A stretch of DNA of 64,000 bases from the IMG/VR virus record IMGVR_UViG_3300044712_000499, positions 1 through 64,000 of that record. One strand, given 5' to 3'. A program made the translations under genes and the position numbers. Below, one piece after another: positions 18,520 to 25,989 of the stretch (positions are counted from its first letter, which is position 1; each line of letters opens with the position of its first letter). The notes under the pieces were generated by a model. The model saw nothing but the letters and a program-made list of their open reading frames with translations, had not been told where the DNA came from and ran no database searches. Origin of the DNA: a virus.

Positions 18520-18822
18520 TTATTCTATTTCTCCGGTTCTTCGAGCCTCATTAATGTCATCATGTATTTCGTGATATTCCTCTTCCTCTATTTCCTCGTC
18601 TGTTACATCCCTTACTGCTTTCTGACATCCTCTAATATGACCCTTGTAATAGCCACATTCAGGGCAGTTATCCTTGCTTACTGTAGAATCAAAGTATAAA
18701 CCAAGCATTAATGTTTGCTCTTCTACCCACTTATCAAATTCAATAGGTTTCATTGTTTGCATGTCGTAATCATGCGCCCTGTATAGAGCATTTGTAATAT
18801 ATTGTATTAAATCTTCTTTCAT
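18520..18822 (-). CDS. Acidic protein with a Cys pair
   Basis: The 100-residue protein is strongly acidic at its C-terminus (DEEIEEEEYHEIHDD). A CPECGYYKGHIRGC segment in the middle could bind zinc. The stop codon lies 8 bases from an exact copy of the dispersed 10-mer (18503-18512). Family not recognised. Confidence 0.5.
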   Translation of the reverse strand: MKEDLIQYITNALYRAHDYDMQTMKPIEFDKWVEEQTLMLGLYFDSTVSKDNCPECGYYKGHIRGCQKAVRDVTDEEIEEEEYHEIHDDINEARRTGEIE

Positions 18823-18827
18823 AAGTT

Positions 18828-19028
18828 TTACAGTATTGTAACTTTAGTAGCTTTAACCGTTTCTGCTGTCTGTGGATTAATAATAAGAACTCTTTCTGTC
18901 TTAATTTTTACTCCGAGATGTGAAGATATTGCTGTTAAGTGCCTGTCTTCTTTATTGCTGTAAAACCACTTTCCTTCTTTTAGGGTGGTCATTGCAATAC
19001 TTTCAAGTGTGTGTTTTTGTTTTGACAT
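18828..19028 (-). CDS. Small protein of unknown function
   Basis: The 66-residue protein has a basic N-terminus (MSKQKHTLESIAMTTLKEGK) and a C-terminus of Val, Lys and Thr strands. It lies 5 bases before the acidic Cys-pair gene and is probably co-transcribed with it. Confidence 0.45.
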   Translation of the reverse strand: MSKQKHTLESIAMTTLKEGKWFYSNKEDRHLTAISSHLGVKIKTERVLIINPQTAETVKATKVTIL

Positions 19029-19093
19029 AGTGTTGATTATTAAGTTAATATCACTGTTTTTGCATTATATCATTACCGGTGTTAGCGTGCATT

Positions 19094-19288
19094 TTATATC
19101 TTATCTTTCCAAATTAAAATTATAGCACCTATTGCCTCAAGTCCAAACATTGATACCAGCATAAGCATCATGGCTTTTCCAAAGTTCATTATATAATCTT
19201 CTGTTGTAATACAGAAATAGATATTTATTAAGTTAGCCATTAGGCATATTAAAAATATCGTCCAAAATACTTTCTCTCCTTTATCCAT
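19094..19288 (-). CDS. Small membrane protein, two transmembrane segments
   Basis: The protein has 64 residues with two hydrophobic stretches, at about residues 8-26 and 37-60, joined by a short polar loop (TTEDYIMNFGKA). It overlaps the upstream gene by 8 bases. A holin or membrane accessory role is possible but nothing specific supports it, and no lysis enzyme is adjacent. Confidence 0.5.
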   Translation of the reverse strand: MDKGEKVFWTIFLICLMANLINIYFCITTEDYIMNFGKAMMLMLVSMFGLEAIGAIILIWKDKI

Positions 19289-19586
19289 CTTTTATGTTTT
19301 TAATATAATTACTAATTCTTTCAACTAAGTCCCATCTCAACTTCCCGCAAATTTCTTCGTTAGCTTTTATATAATCAAGATTATCTTTATCTATGTCTAT
19401 TTTAGATAATATAATATGAAGCGTCTCCCTCACCTCTTTATCGCATGGCATCACTAAGCTCGTGGCCTTATATTCCTCCATACACTCCAATACGCTCCGT
19501 CTAGAATACCAATTTCTTTCAGGCATAACATTCCCCTCGCTAACTAGAGAAACGCAGTTATCCAATATTTCTTCTGCTGTTTTCAT
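19281..19586 (-). CDS. Small protein of unknown function
   Basis: The 101-residue protein is charged and mostly helical (EEILDNCVSLVSEG, CMEEYKATSLVMPC, WDLVERISNYIKN). It contains four Cys residues without a clear zinc pattern. It is coupled to the downstream membrane protein gene by an 8-base overlap. Confidence 0.5.
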   Translation of the reverse strand: MKTAEEILDNCVSLVSEGNVMPERNWYSRRSVLECMEEYKATSLVMPCDKEVRETLHIILSKIDIDKDNLDYIKANEEICGKLRWDLVERISNYIKNIKDG

Positions 19587-19607
19587 TATTAGAGATTTAT
19601 TAGAGAT

Positions 19608-19793
19608 TTAGTAGAAGATTATCAACCAAATTATCCAAAACAAAGAATAGCAAAATATTGGAATTACTGCTCCTATTGCAGAACCAATGCTTCCATAATC
19701 GCCTCCGCTTGGTTTTGTCGCATAACGTAACCAAACATACCAAACTATTGTTGCAATTATTACAATTACCCATTTAATGTGTATTGTTACCAT
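19608..19793 (-). CDS. Small membrane protein
   Basis: The protein has 61 residues from MVTIHIKWVIVIIATI. An upstream start at 19823 would lie outside the transcript because the TATCTTTG box is at 19810-19817. Two hydrophobic segments flank a Gly-rich loop (KPSGGDYGSIGSAIG). Function is unknown. Confidence 0.5.
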   Translation of the reverse strand: MVTIHIKWVIVIIATIVWYVWLRYATKPSGGDYGSIGSAIGAVIPIFCYSLFWIIWLIIFY

Positions 19794-19809
19794 AGTCTTA
19801 AATTTTGAC

Positions 19810-19817
19810 CAAAGATA
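19810..19817 (-). promoter_or_regulatory. Promoter -7 box for the accessory operon at 19.8 kb
   Basis: TATCTTTG on the minus strand lies 17 bases before the membrane-protein start and decides between two possible starts. Confidence 0.5.
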
Positions 19818-19850
19818 AAACACATAAATGACAAATCCAAATATTTCTGA

Positions 19851-20330
19851 TTATATTTTACAAGCAATAGCCACTTTCTTATACACAACACCCCTTGACA
19901 TGTCGTGCCACTGCTTCTTGAACTTCTTAATTGAAATCATCTCTATCCCTCCTGTAGCAGGATCAAAGAAGTATAGCCTTTGGCGGGCATAGCCTATCAG
20001 AACTACATAGTGTCCATGCTCCCATGTGTTGTACCAACTCAGTTCTTTCTGGTTCTGTATAAGACATACTATTGGTATCTCTTTTCGTATATACTTTTTA
20101 ATGCGAGAAATGTCGTTGCGGAAATAGTCGCAACTTAAGCCTAGCCTTTTCGTTACTTTAATAAAACGCTTAACCGATGTCCCGTGTATAGGGGAAGTCT
20201 TTAGCAGCGATGTTACATTTTTGTAACTTACATTTTTGTTATAATATTTCAATATGCACCAAAGGGCTGCTACGCCACAGTCGTAATCACTCTTCTGCTC
20301 TCGTATAGGAAAGTTAGGAATGTTTTGCAT
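19851..20330 (-). CDS. C39-type papain-like cysteine peptidase
   Basis: The 159-residue protein matches the C39 peptidase layout. SDYDCGVAAL contains the catalytic Cys18, GHYVVLIGY contains His107, and FFDPATGG supplies Asp123. C39 domains cut after double-glycine leaders in bacteriocin exporters, but here there is no transporter or membrane part, so it is a free-standing enzyme without a signal peptide. It may process a phage protein or attack a host target. The TATCTTTG box lies only 5 bases before the ATG, so the transcript would be nearly leaderless. The upstream homing endonuclease gene ends inside this promoter region. Confidence 0.7.
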   Translation of the reverse strand: MQNIPNFPIREQKSDYDCGVAALWCILKYYNKNVSYKNVTSLLKTSPIHGTSVKRFIKVTKRLGLSCDYFRNDISRIKKYIRKEIPIVCLIQNQKELSWYNTWEHGHYVVLIGYARQRLYFFDPATGGIEMISIKKFKKQWHDMSRGVVYKKVAIACKI

Positions 20331-20334
20331 AAGA

Positions 20335-20342
20335 CAAAGATA
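20335..20342 (-). promoter_or_regulatory. Promoter -7 box for the C39 peptidase gene
   Basis: TATCTTTG on the minus strand ends 4 bases before the ATG. Initiation about 5-7 bases downstream would make the mRNA leaderless or nearly so. Confidence 0.5.
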
Positions 20343-20999
20343 CTACACTTTCACATACCTATTGGTAATGCCGTACTCATCTAGTGCAGTAATATATCTT
20401 TGGTGTGCCTCTTCGTAGGTATCGTAATAACCGAGTGTCTTGCTTTTTTTATTTATCCTTATCGCAGCCATCCATCGTCCATTGGTATAACAACATCCTT
20501 TTGCTCCGCCTATAGCATGACTGTAATTTTCCCTATTAGTAACGTATTCTAAGTTCTCAATGCAATTATTTCGTGGGTTATTATCTATGTGATTTACTTG
20601 CAGGTCGCTTGCCCCACAAAAGGCTTCCATAACTAATCGGTGAACTAAATAAGAACTAACATGAGTAATAATACTAAGATACCTACCATTAATACTTGGA
20701 TGAGTTAAGATCAGTTGCTCTCTCCCCTCTCTTCTAAAATTTAACGACTTAACTCGCCCTTTATTGCTTACAACATAACCTTTTCCAAGCGTAGGTGAAG
20801 AAGCCCATATCTCACCGTCTAAATCCATCACATAATTAGACACCCCTAACTCAAGTTTTTTAATTTCTCTCGCTATTATGGCATCTTCCTCTGTGTCAAA
20901 ATAACCCAAATTATATCGAGTCCCATTATGCTCTATAACACAACGCCATCTTTCGTTGCCATTTTTAGTAATACCTGTGTGTTTTGAATACTTTCCCAT
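20343..20999 (-). CDS. AP2-HNH homing endonuclease
   Basis: The 218-residue protein has an AP2-like DNA-binding repeat at each end. The N-terminal copy contains WRCVIEHNGTRYNLGYFDTEE and the C-terminal copy contains WMAAIRINKKSKTLGYYDTYE. Between them lie a NUMOD4-like segment (EIWASSPTLGKGYVVSNKGR) and an HNH nuclease (LVHRLVMEAFCG, QVNHIDNNPRNNCIENLEYV). Such free-standing homing endonucleases spread by cutting copies of the genome that lack them. It sits between a terminator and the C39 promoter, consistent with insertion into an intergenic site. Confidence 0.85.
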   Translation of the reverse strand: MGKYSKHTGITKNGNERWRCVIEHNGTRYNLGYFDTEEDAIIAREIKKLELGVSNYVMDLDGEIWASSPTLGKGYVVSNKGRVKSLNFRREGREQLILTHPSINGRYLSIITHVSSYLVHRLVMEAFCGASDLQVNHIDNNPRNNCIENLEYVTNRENYSHAIGGAKGCCYTNGRWMAAIRINKKSKTLGYYDTYEEAHQRYITALDEYGITNRYVKV

Positions 21000-21009
21000 T
21001 GCTTTAATA

Positions 21010-21095
21010 TTTTACGTGTCGGATGTAAAGATACAAAAAAGAAATGACTCCCGAAAGAGTCACTTCAACAATGGGGTTTTGGTTGACACGTAAAA
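21010..21095. repeat. 11-bp perfect inverted repeat enclosing a terminator
   Basis: TTTTACGTGTC (21010-21020) and GACACGTAAAA (21085-21095) are exact reverse complements 64 bases apart. They flank the terminator at 21034-21064 and begin just before the homing endonuclease start. They could form an outer stem or be paired protein-binding sites. Confidence 0.6.
21034..21064 (-). terminator. Intrinsic terminator after the paralogous gene pair
   Basis: On the minus strand TGACTC and GAGTCA form a stem with a TTTCGG loop, followed by a T-rich tract (TTTCTTTTTT). It lies about 33 bases beyond the stop of the gene at 21098. Confidence 0.75.
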
Positions 21096-21097
21096 CC

Positions 21098-21574
21098 CTA
21101 ATTAAGCTGATTTTCTTCTAAAAGCATATATACTGCTGTGTAGTCGTGACTGACTAAAATTCTTATCATGTCCCAACCTCCGTCTGAATATAAAATCCAG
21201 GTATAGGCACTATTCCCATCATGGTTATAAGGGTAGCAATAGGCTATGGCAGCCTTGCCTATCGTAATCTCTGTGGTAGCTAATGTGGGGTCGTTGTCAA
21301 TAAACTTATTAAAGGTTACATCCTTAGAGCCTATATCAGTATCTGCCGCATCGGTAATATTACTTAAAGCCGTATCCCATATCTTCATCCATGCACCTCC
21401 GTCTCTCGAATTAGAATGGTTATCGAAGAATCGCATCCTCTGTTTGTCCTCAAAGTCAGAAGTGATCTCATACATTCTGTTGGTATTCAGAAGGTATAGA
21501 TTACCATCGGTCTTGTCGGGGACTCTACGCCCTCCGTCAATCCTCCAATCCTCTACTATTGTTAATAGAAACAT
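21098..21574 (-). CDS. Paralogous protein of unknown function, copy 1
   Basis: The 158-residue protein aligns with its upstream neighbour at 21593: both share an N-terminal F-rich start, a middle FFDN motif followed by a Trp, an IAY(C/F) strand, a (T/V)W(I/M)-Y-G segment, and a C-terminal (I/V)LV..DY/SL...LLE. This copy has RMRFFDNHSNSRDGGAW and ILVSHDYTAVYMLLEEN. The pair looks like a tandem duplication. The beta-rich composition suggests a virion or receptor-type protein, but no family is recognised. Confidence 0.55.
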   Translation of the reverse strand: MFLLTIVEDWRIDGGRRVPDKTDGNLYLLNTNRMYEITSDFEDKQRMRFFDNHSNSRDGGAWMKIWDTALSNITDAADTDIGSKDVTFNKFIDNDPTLATTEITIGKAAIAYCYPYNHDGNSAYTWILYSDGGWDMIRILVSHDYTAVYMLLEENQLN

Positions 21575-21592
21575 ATCTGTAGAATTAAAGGA

Positions 21593-22111
21593 TTACTGTT
21601 CTGTACTAGATGTGGTTGTTCCTGATTCGAGAAGGTCTTCTATATCCTCAAGTGAATATTTGACAAGAACCTCTCTGCGTTTAAATGCCCCGTTTCGATA
21701 GCACATCCACACATATTCAGTGGGTCTCGGATTGTACCTGTCAAAGTAAGCAATACAACTTACCGGTAATGTGGTATCCACTGTCAGAGCATCGGGGTTA
21801 TTGTGCTTGCAAATAGGTAAAGTAACCATGTTTGAATGAAAAGGGACATCGTCTGTAGCTATAATGGTTGCTACTGCAATGTAGGCTTTACCATAACTCC
21901 ACCCTTCTCTCCTATCTACCTCATTATCGAAGAACTTAAACCAAGAAGTGGGAACTTGAATTGTTGAATCGTTGCCCTCGATAAGATCACTAATCCTATT
22001 GGGGTTGATAAGAAACTCACGATAGCCTAAAAGCCTTTCGTCGAGAGGTGATACACGGTAAGCAGAATCACGCTTATCGCTCCAAGAATAAAATTTTGTA
22101 TTTACAAACAT
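21593..22111 (-). CDS. Paralogous protein of unknown function, copy 2
   Basis: The 172-residue protein has WFKFFDNEVDRREGWSYGKA in the middle and VLVKYSLEDIEDLLESG near the end, matching the downstream copy. It ends in a Ser/Thr-rich tail. A TATCTTTG box is 38 bases upstream, and the terminator after the next gene closes this two-gene unit. Confidence 0.55.
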   Translation of the reverse strand: MFVNTKFYSWSDKRDSAYRVSPLDERLLGYREFLINPNRISDLIEGNDSTIQVPTSWFKFFDNEVDRREGWSYGKAYIAVATIIATDDVPFHSNMVTLPICKHNNPDALTVDTTLPVSCIAYFDRYNPRPTEYVWMCYRNGAFKRREVLVKYSLEDIEDLLESGTTTSSTEQ

Positions 22112-22148
22112 TTTTTTACGTTTTAAATTATCTTATAAATCTTGGATG

Positions 22149-22156
22149 CAAAGATA
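22149..22156 (-). promoter_or_regulatory. Promoter -7 box for the paralogous gene pair
   Basis: TATCTTTG on the minus strand lies 38 bases before the start at 22111. An exact copy of the dispersed 10-mer lies just upstream at 22176-22185. Confidence 0.55.
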
Positions 22157-22187
22157 ACTAAAACTTAGAATATGACTTTAGCGGGTC

Positions 22188-23030
22188 TTAAAGACCACAG
22201 TATCCGCTATCACAATCAGTAAAGTCTGAGAAGGTTAACTCAGCGTAAGGCTTCCACGCATTTATCTGCTTAAACGTAATTTCTTTTCTAAATCTATTGC
22301 CGGTTTCATCCTCTTTACGTTCAAACCACTTCATCTTATCCGAATTATTTCTATTCATCATTGAAAGAAGTAATGGATTCTTGTGAAAGCAACCAACACA
22401 GTTGTTGTAATAACCTTCAATAAATGGCACTGGTTTATTTTTCCAATAGGCATCTACCATATCCTTTCTTATTCTATTCTCTATAAGAGGGAACTTAGGT
22501 ATTCTCCATGCTATGTCTCCCCATTTATTCTGACTCTTGCGGGTTCCTACAATAGCTTTATAAGTATCAAGACCTTCACTGTTTAACTTATCTTGCATCC
22601 TTACCATCCTATCTTCCTCTCCAAACCTAAACCCAATGTTCATATAACAAATATCCTTAACATAGCGTTGCCACCACTCAAAAATAGGTTTCATTTTAAG
22701 TTCAGTAGTACAATAACGAGCCATTAGATTGGGCAGATAATTACCTTTCTTCTTGATAATATCATCAAAGGTTTCTCCGCTAACCCAAAAGATTTCTCTC
22801 CCTATAAACTGCTCTAGTTCTAACATTATGGGTATAATAGCATCCATTTCTAAGGTTCCTATAAAATCTTTCTGTAGTTTAAGAGAAACGGTCTTTCTTA
22901 TTCCTTTGTCGGGATATTTTAACTTCTTGTCATTCGTTCTGACCAAGGCAAAGACATCATAGTCCGCAGGATAGTTCTTTGCGATATAAGACGAACTCTT
23001 ACCTCCCGATAAGCTATTTATTGTTTTCAT
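22188..23030 (-). CDS. PAPS-reductase-like ATP pyrophosphatase family protein
   Basis: The 280-residue protein begins with an SGGKSS loop (residues 8-13), the pyrophosphate-binding signature of the PP-loop family. It contains ARYCTTELKMKP, as in phosphoadenosine phosphosulfate reductases, and an NNCVGCFHKNP motif plus a C-terminal CDSGYC that could hold metal or an Fe-S cluster. In phages this family is linked to sulfur metabolism or nucleic-acid modification (compare DndC), but no Dnd partners are present here. It overlaps the upstream gene by one base. The substrate is unknown. Confidence 0.7.
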   Translation of the reverse strand: MKTINSLSGGKSSSYIAKNYPADYDVFALVRTNDKKLKYPDKGIRKTVSLKLQKDFIGTLEMDAIIPIMLELEQFIGREIFWVSGETFDDIIKKKGNYLPNLMARYCTTELKMKPIFEWWQRYVKDICYMNIGFRFGEEDRMVRMQDKLNSEGLDTYKAIVGTRKSQNKWGDIAWRIPKFPLIENRIRKDMVDAYWKNKPVPFIEGYYNNCVGCFHKNPLLLSMMNRNNSDKMKWFERKEDETGNRFRKEITFKQINAWKPYAELTFSDFTDCDSGYCGL

Positions 23031-23368
23031 TAATCTTCTCCTAATAAATAAGTTTTCTCTGGCGTGGTTATAGAAACCCTTCTTTGTTTAAATTTAATCA
23101 TTAGCCTATCCGCTAGCTCCCACGCATCATAAATCAATCGTTGTTTTTCTTTGGGAAACCTTGCATAGCTAATAAACCCAACTATTGCGCCGTCTTCCCA
23201 TCCGTCTTTGTAAACAAACCTTGTGGGTGTTATGGTAACACAATTACCTGGGTATTGGCAATATCTATAACAGACATCATAAACCTCATTGATGTTGTGC
23301 CTAATATCAGAATATTCTTCTCTTAGTCCAATCCATATCTGTATGTTAAAAGAATCAACTGTTTTCAT
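23030..23368 (-). CDS. Protein of unknown function
   Basis: The 112-residue protein has a beta-rich start, YDVCYRYCQYPGNCVTITPTR in the middle and a charged helix (PKEKQRLIYDAWELADRLM). It overlaps the glycosyltransferase gene upstream by 4 bases and the PP-loop gene downstream by one, so all three are likely translated together. Family not recognised. Confidence 0.5.
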   Translation of the reverse strand: MKTVDSFNIQIWIGLREEYSDIRHNINEVYDVCYRYCQYPGNCVTITPTRFVYKDGWEDGAIVGFISYARFPKEKQRLIYDAWELADRLMIKFKQRRVSITTPEKTYLLGED

Positions 23369-24375
23369 CTTGTCTTAATTGGTAAATTGAACTGTTCGGA
23401 AAACCAAGACAGATCATGAGTGAATATCTGCTTATTTCTCGCTCGTATCTTAAGTACGTTAGCGTAGTTTTTCTTAATTAGAGTTCTTGCTTTGTTAAGG
23501 TTTAATTCAGGGTATAGGAAGTTAGATATTTTATTCCTTTGGTCGGCATCCATAACCATAGTTTCGAGTACCCACAATCTATTCCAGAACATCTTCAAGG
23601 GACTTCGTGGCCCCTTCTCGTACCTATTAACTCCCTCTCTGTTGAAGAAATGAGTTGCCTCTACATCTGGCATGAGATAGCATCCGCCACCTACCAGCCA
23701 ACTCTTTAAACTAAGATGAGGCTCAAGTGTACCCCATTGGATGTGCCCCTGCCACCTCACTTTAGGGTCAGTGTCAAAGCCACCAATGAACTGATAGTAT
23801 CTCTTTGATGTCCAATAAAAGGCTCCCATTAGACATGAGATAGGACTTATGTCGTCTGATACAACATCTGTCTTCCATCTGCCTTTGAATATATCAGCGT
23901 AGTTAGGCTTTTGACGGAGCTTAGAGAAAGGTGGAAGGTCGTCTTTGTCAACAGTTATAACTAGGTCTGCCCCGTAACGCTTATGAAAGTTACCATCTTT
24001 GTCGGGCTTATCTCCTATGCAGACTGCACAGCCTATTGAGTTAGGTCTCTCTGTTACTGCTTTTATTACTTTGGTATCCCATCCCTTTTGAGTGTAGATA
24101 TCGCATCCAAGTATGACTATAATTTCTCCTTTGGCGGCTTCCACCCCTCTATCCAGTGAGTAGCCGACACCACGAGAGATAGGATTCTGAATAACCCTTA
24201 CGACTGAATTATCAATCATTAACGGCCTAAACTTGCCATTATGACTGAAAGAACCGTCATTAACGATGATAATTTCAATATCCGAGTTATCCTCGGCAGT
24301 TGCTAGCAGGTTGTTTACGACGTTATGAACCTGCTCATCGTCATTTTTAAAAGGGATCACAACGCTAACGGTCAT
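23365..24375 (-). CDS. Glycosyltransferase family 2-like, GT-A fold
   Basis: The 336-residue protein starts TVSVVIPFKNDDEQVHNVV, a typical GT-A N-terminus, followed by IEIIIVNDGS and GEIIVILGCDIYT, which give the nucleotide-sugar and metal-binding residues. A later segment (WGTLEPHLSLKSWLVGGG) resembles the acceptor region of polypeptide GalNAc-transferase-like enzymes. It would transfer a sugar to a protein, lipid or glycan. It is one of two glycosyltransferases on this strand, away from the main cluster at 32.6-39.4 kb. Confidence 0.8.
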   Translation of the reverse strand: MTVSVVIPFKNDDEQVHNVVNNLLATAEDNSDIEIIIVNDGSFSHNGKFRPLMIDNSVVRVIQNPISRGVGYSLDRGVEAAKGEIIVILGCDIYTQKGWDTKVIKAVTERPNSIGCAVCIGDKPDKDGNFHKRYGADLVITVDKDDLPPFSKLRQKPNYADIFKGRWKTDVVSDDISPISCLMGAFYWTSKRYYQFIGGFDTDPKVRWQGHIQWGTLEPHLSLKSWLVGGGCYLMPDVEATHFFNREGVNRYEKGPRSPLKMFWNRLWVLETMVMDADQRNKISNFLYPELNLNKARTLIKKNYANVLKIRARNKQIFTHDLSWFSEQFNLPIKTR

Positions 24376-24535
24376 CTTCTGTAATATTGTAAGTTATACC
24401 ACACTCTGTACAAATAGCTTTAGCGTCTACATCAAACAACTCGGATACAAGATCAACCTTTCTATCTGTAAGAAATCCAAAAGTGTGTAAGTGCATTAGT
24501 GCTTCTGTGGCAACGTTTTCATTCATTTTACTCAT
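24365..24535 (-). CDS. Small protein with a CxxC motif
   Basis: The protein has 56 residues. It overlaps the GroES-like gene at its start and the glycosyltransferase gene at its end, so it fits the operon without a gap. The C-terminal half contains AICTECGITYN, a single zinc-knuckle-like pair. The function is unknown. Coupled overlaps at both ends support a real gene. Confidence 0.5.
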   Translation of the reverse strand: MSKMNENVATEALMHLHTFGFLTDRKVDLVSELFDVDAKAICTECGITYNITEDDR

Positions 24536-25319
24536 TGCTTTTCCTTTTGATTACCATGGCAATTTTTCTTCTAGGAATCAGAATATACAACTCATCTCCA
24601 TTGAACGTGGCAGAGTAACTCTTTCGCTCAAGCGGGAGGTGTACCGTATTTCTCTCAAGCAATACCTCATCTCCTGGTTGTAGGTCTTGGTGGTCTATGT
24701 AGGATTTAACTTTATATGATCTATTGCAGGTTCCAACATACCGGACTATAGCTCTTGTCTTGTCTATTTTGTCTTCGCTTGTAACGTCTAAGGCTGATAA
24801 CTTTGGGAGGTTTACTGTTTGACAGAGTACGTAGCCGTTAAGAGGGATGACTTTAATAACTTCCCTTAATCCACCCTCAAAGTTTCCTCCAAGTTTCCAC
24901 AGTTCGACTTCTTTTCTCTTTGCCACATAGCAGTCAGCATAAGGCAGTATCTTGTAGGTCTTGCCCTCGCAAAGGACTTCATGCGAATTTGCCGATTCTA
25001 TTAAAGAGAAAAAAACCACGTCTGATTCTTGTAGTTCCATATCGGTATCCCATTCCATAGAATTAGGATCATTCTCATTGTAGTAGAGCTTTGGTGGGCA
25101 CTTGTAAACTATACCCCATACCTCTTGAAGATTTGCGGGATGAGAGTCCGAACCTTCAGCGTAATTTACTGACCGATTAAACCCATATACGATTCCGCTT
25201 CTCGTTGTAGCACCATCGCTAGAGTACGTCATCTCTACAATCACTTGGTTGCACTTGTCGGTTAAGATACCTTCATCAAGTTGCTTTCTTGTCAGTTCTA
25301 TCTTTGGGTTTTCTATCAT
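24528..25319 (-). CDS. GroES-like co-chaperonin, probable tandem domains
   Basis: The 263-residue protein appears to contain two GroES-like units. The first has QVIVEMTYSSD, SGIVYGF and ESDVVFF; the second has GYVLCQTVNLP, RAIVRYVGTC, LQPGDEVLLER and a C-terminal ELYILIPRRKIAMV. GroES caps the GroEL folding chamber, and phage versions such as T4 gp31 are needed to fold the capsid protein. The length of two domains is unusual. A second, single-domain candidate is at 31504. The assignment rests on strand pattern and key turns, so it is moderate. Confidence 0.5.
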   Translation of the reverse strand: MIENPKIELTRKQLDEGILTDKCNQVIVEMTYSSDGATTRSGIVYGFNRSVNYAEGSDSHPANLQEVWGIVYKCPPKLYYNENDPNSMEWDTDMELQESDVVFFSLIESANSHEVLCEGKTYKILPYADCYVAKRKEVELWKLGGNFEGGLREVIKVIPLNGYVLCQTVNLPKLSALDVTSEDKIDKTRAIVRYVGTCNRSYKVKSYIDHQDLQPGDEVLLERNTVHLPLERKSYSATFNGDELYILIPRRKIAMVIKRKSNE

Positions 25320-25522
25320 AATTGTTCAAACATTAGCTTGTTATACTCTTCTTCATTAAGAGTTATACCCCTTATCTTTTTTCCGCAAGAGGGGCAGTAG
25401 TTAACATGGAATCCCCCTATGCAAGCCATGGTATATTTTTTAGTACCATCCTCTTCATAGAAATACCACTTAAATGTTGGGAGTATTTTCTTTATGGGCT
25501 CACAGCAAAATTCAGTTTCCAT
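25316..25522 (-). CDS. Zinc-ribbon protein
   Basis: The protein has 68 residues from METEFCCEPIKK. Cys residues near the start and a YCPSCGKKI pair near residue 52 suggest a zinc ribbon. A longer reading from 25558 would overlap the upstream gene by about 45 bases. The stop overlaps the GroES-like gene start by 4 bases. Confidence 0.5.
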   Translation of the reverse strand: METEFCCEPIKKILPTFKWYFYEEDGTKKYTMACIGGFHVNYCPSCGKKIRGITLNEEEYNKLMFEQL

Positions 25523-25769
25523 TTTTCTTATCTTTATTTTCAAACCATATTTCAACATCCGGTGTAACGCCTATTTCATGCTCAATTTCCCCATCGAACT
25601 CTATAAGTAGTCTATCTCTCTTAGTCTTATTAACGTAAGAAATAGATAATACCTTTAGCGGGGATGCCATACCTGCCCTAAAGAAATGATCACCAACTAT
25701 GTAGGTAGTACTGATTATATCTCCCGACACGGGGACTTTATTGAAGCGGATGCTCGTTATTTCTTTCAT
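25512..25769 (-). CDS. Small beta-rich protein
   Basis: The 85-residue protein has alternating hydrophobic strands (TSIRFNKVPVSGDIISTTYIVG) and a charged C-terminus. It contains an exact CTTTAGCGGG repeat at 25653-25662 in its coding region. Family not recognised. Confidence 0.5.
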   Translation of the reverse strand: MKEITSIRFNKVPVSGDIISTTYIVGDHFFRAGMASPLKVLSISYVNKTKRDRLLIEFDGEIEHEIGVTPDVEIWFENKDKKNGN

Positions 25770-25776
25770 TTACTAA

Positions 25777-25989
25777 TTAAAACATATTCCATGTTTTATC
25801 CATGTTTAAAATACCATCAGCTTTGAAATTATCATCTTGCAATTCAAGATTCCCGTTTTTATACATTTTATCCCTATTTATTTTAAGGACTTCAATAGCT
25901 TTTTCTTTTGCTTCTTCTTCTGACTCAGATTTAACATGGATACAAATAATTGCTTTATAGCCAAATGTTACTTGATAATTTGTTTTCAT
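25777..25989 (-). CDS. Small protein of unknown function
   Basis: The 70-residue protein has a strand-helix layout: a beta segment (YQVTFGYKAIICIHV), an acidic-basic helix (SESEEEAKEKAIEVLK) and a short C-terminal beta segment. The start overlaps the stop of the glycosyltransferase gene by 4 bases. Confidence 0.5.
   Translation of the reverse strand: MKTNYQVTFGYKAIICIHVKSESEEEAKEKAIEVLKINRDKMYKNGNLELQDDNFKADGILNMDKTWNMF

Noticed and set aside
18828-19288. Holin calls for the small membrane proteins here and at 51774 and 59743.
   Set aside because: Membrane segments alone do not define a holin, and only the gene at 51774 is near the lytic enzyme. The enzyme has its own signal peptide and may not need one.
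22188-23030. A complete DNA phosphorothioation system.
   Set aside because: Only the PP-loop enzyme is present. No DndA, DndD, DndE or SspB-like gene is seen nearby.
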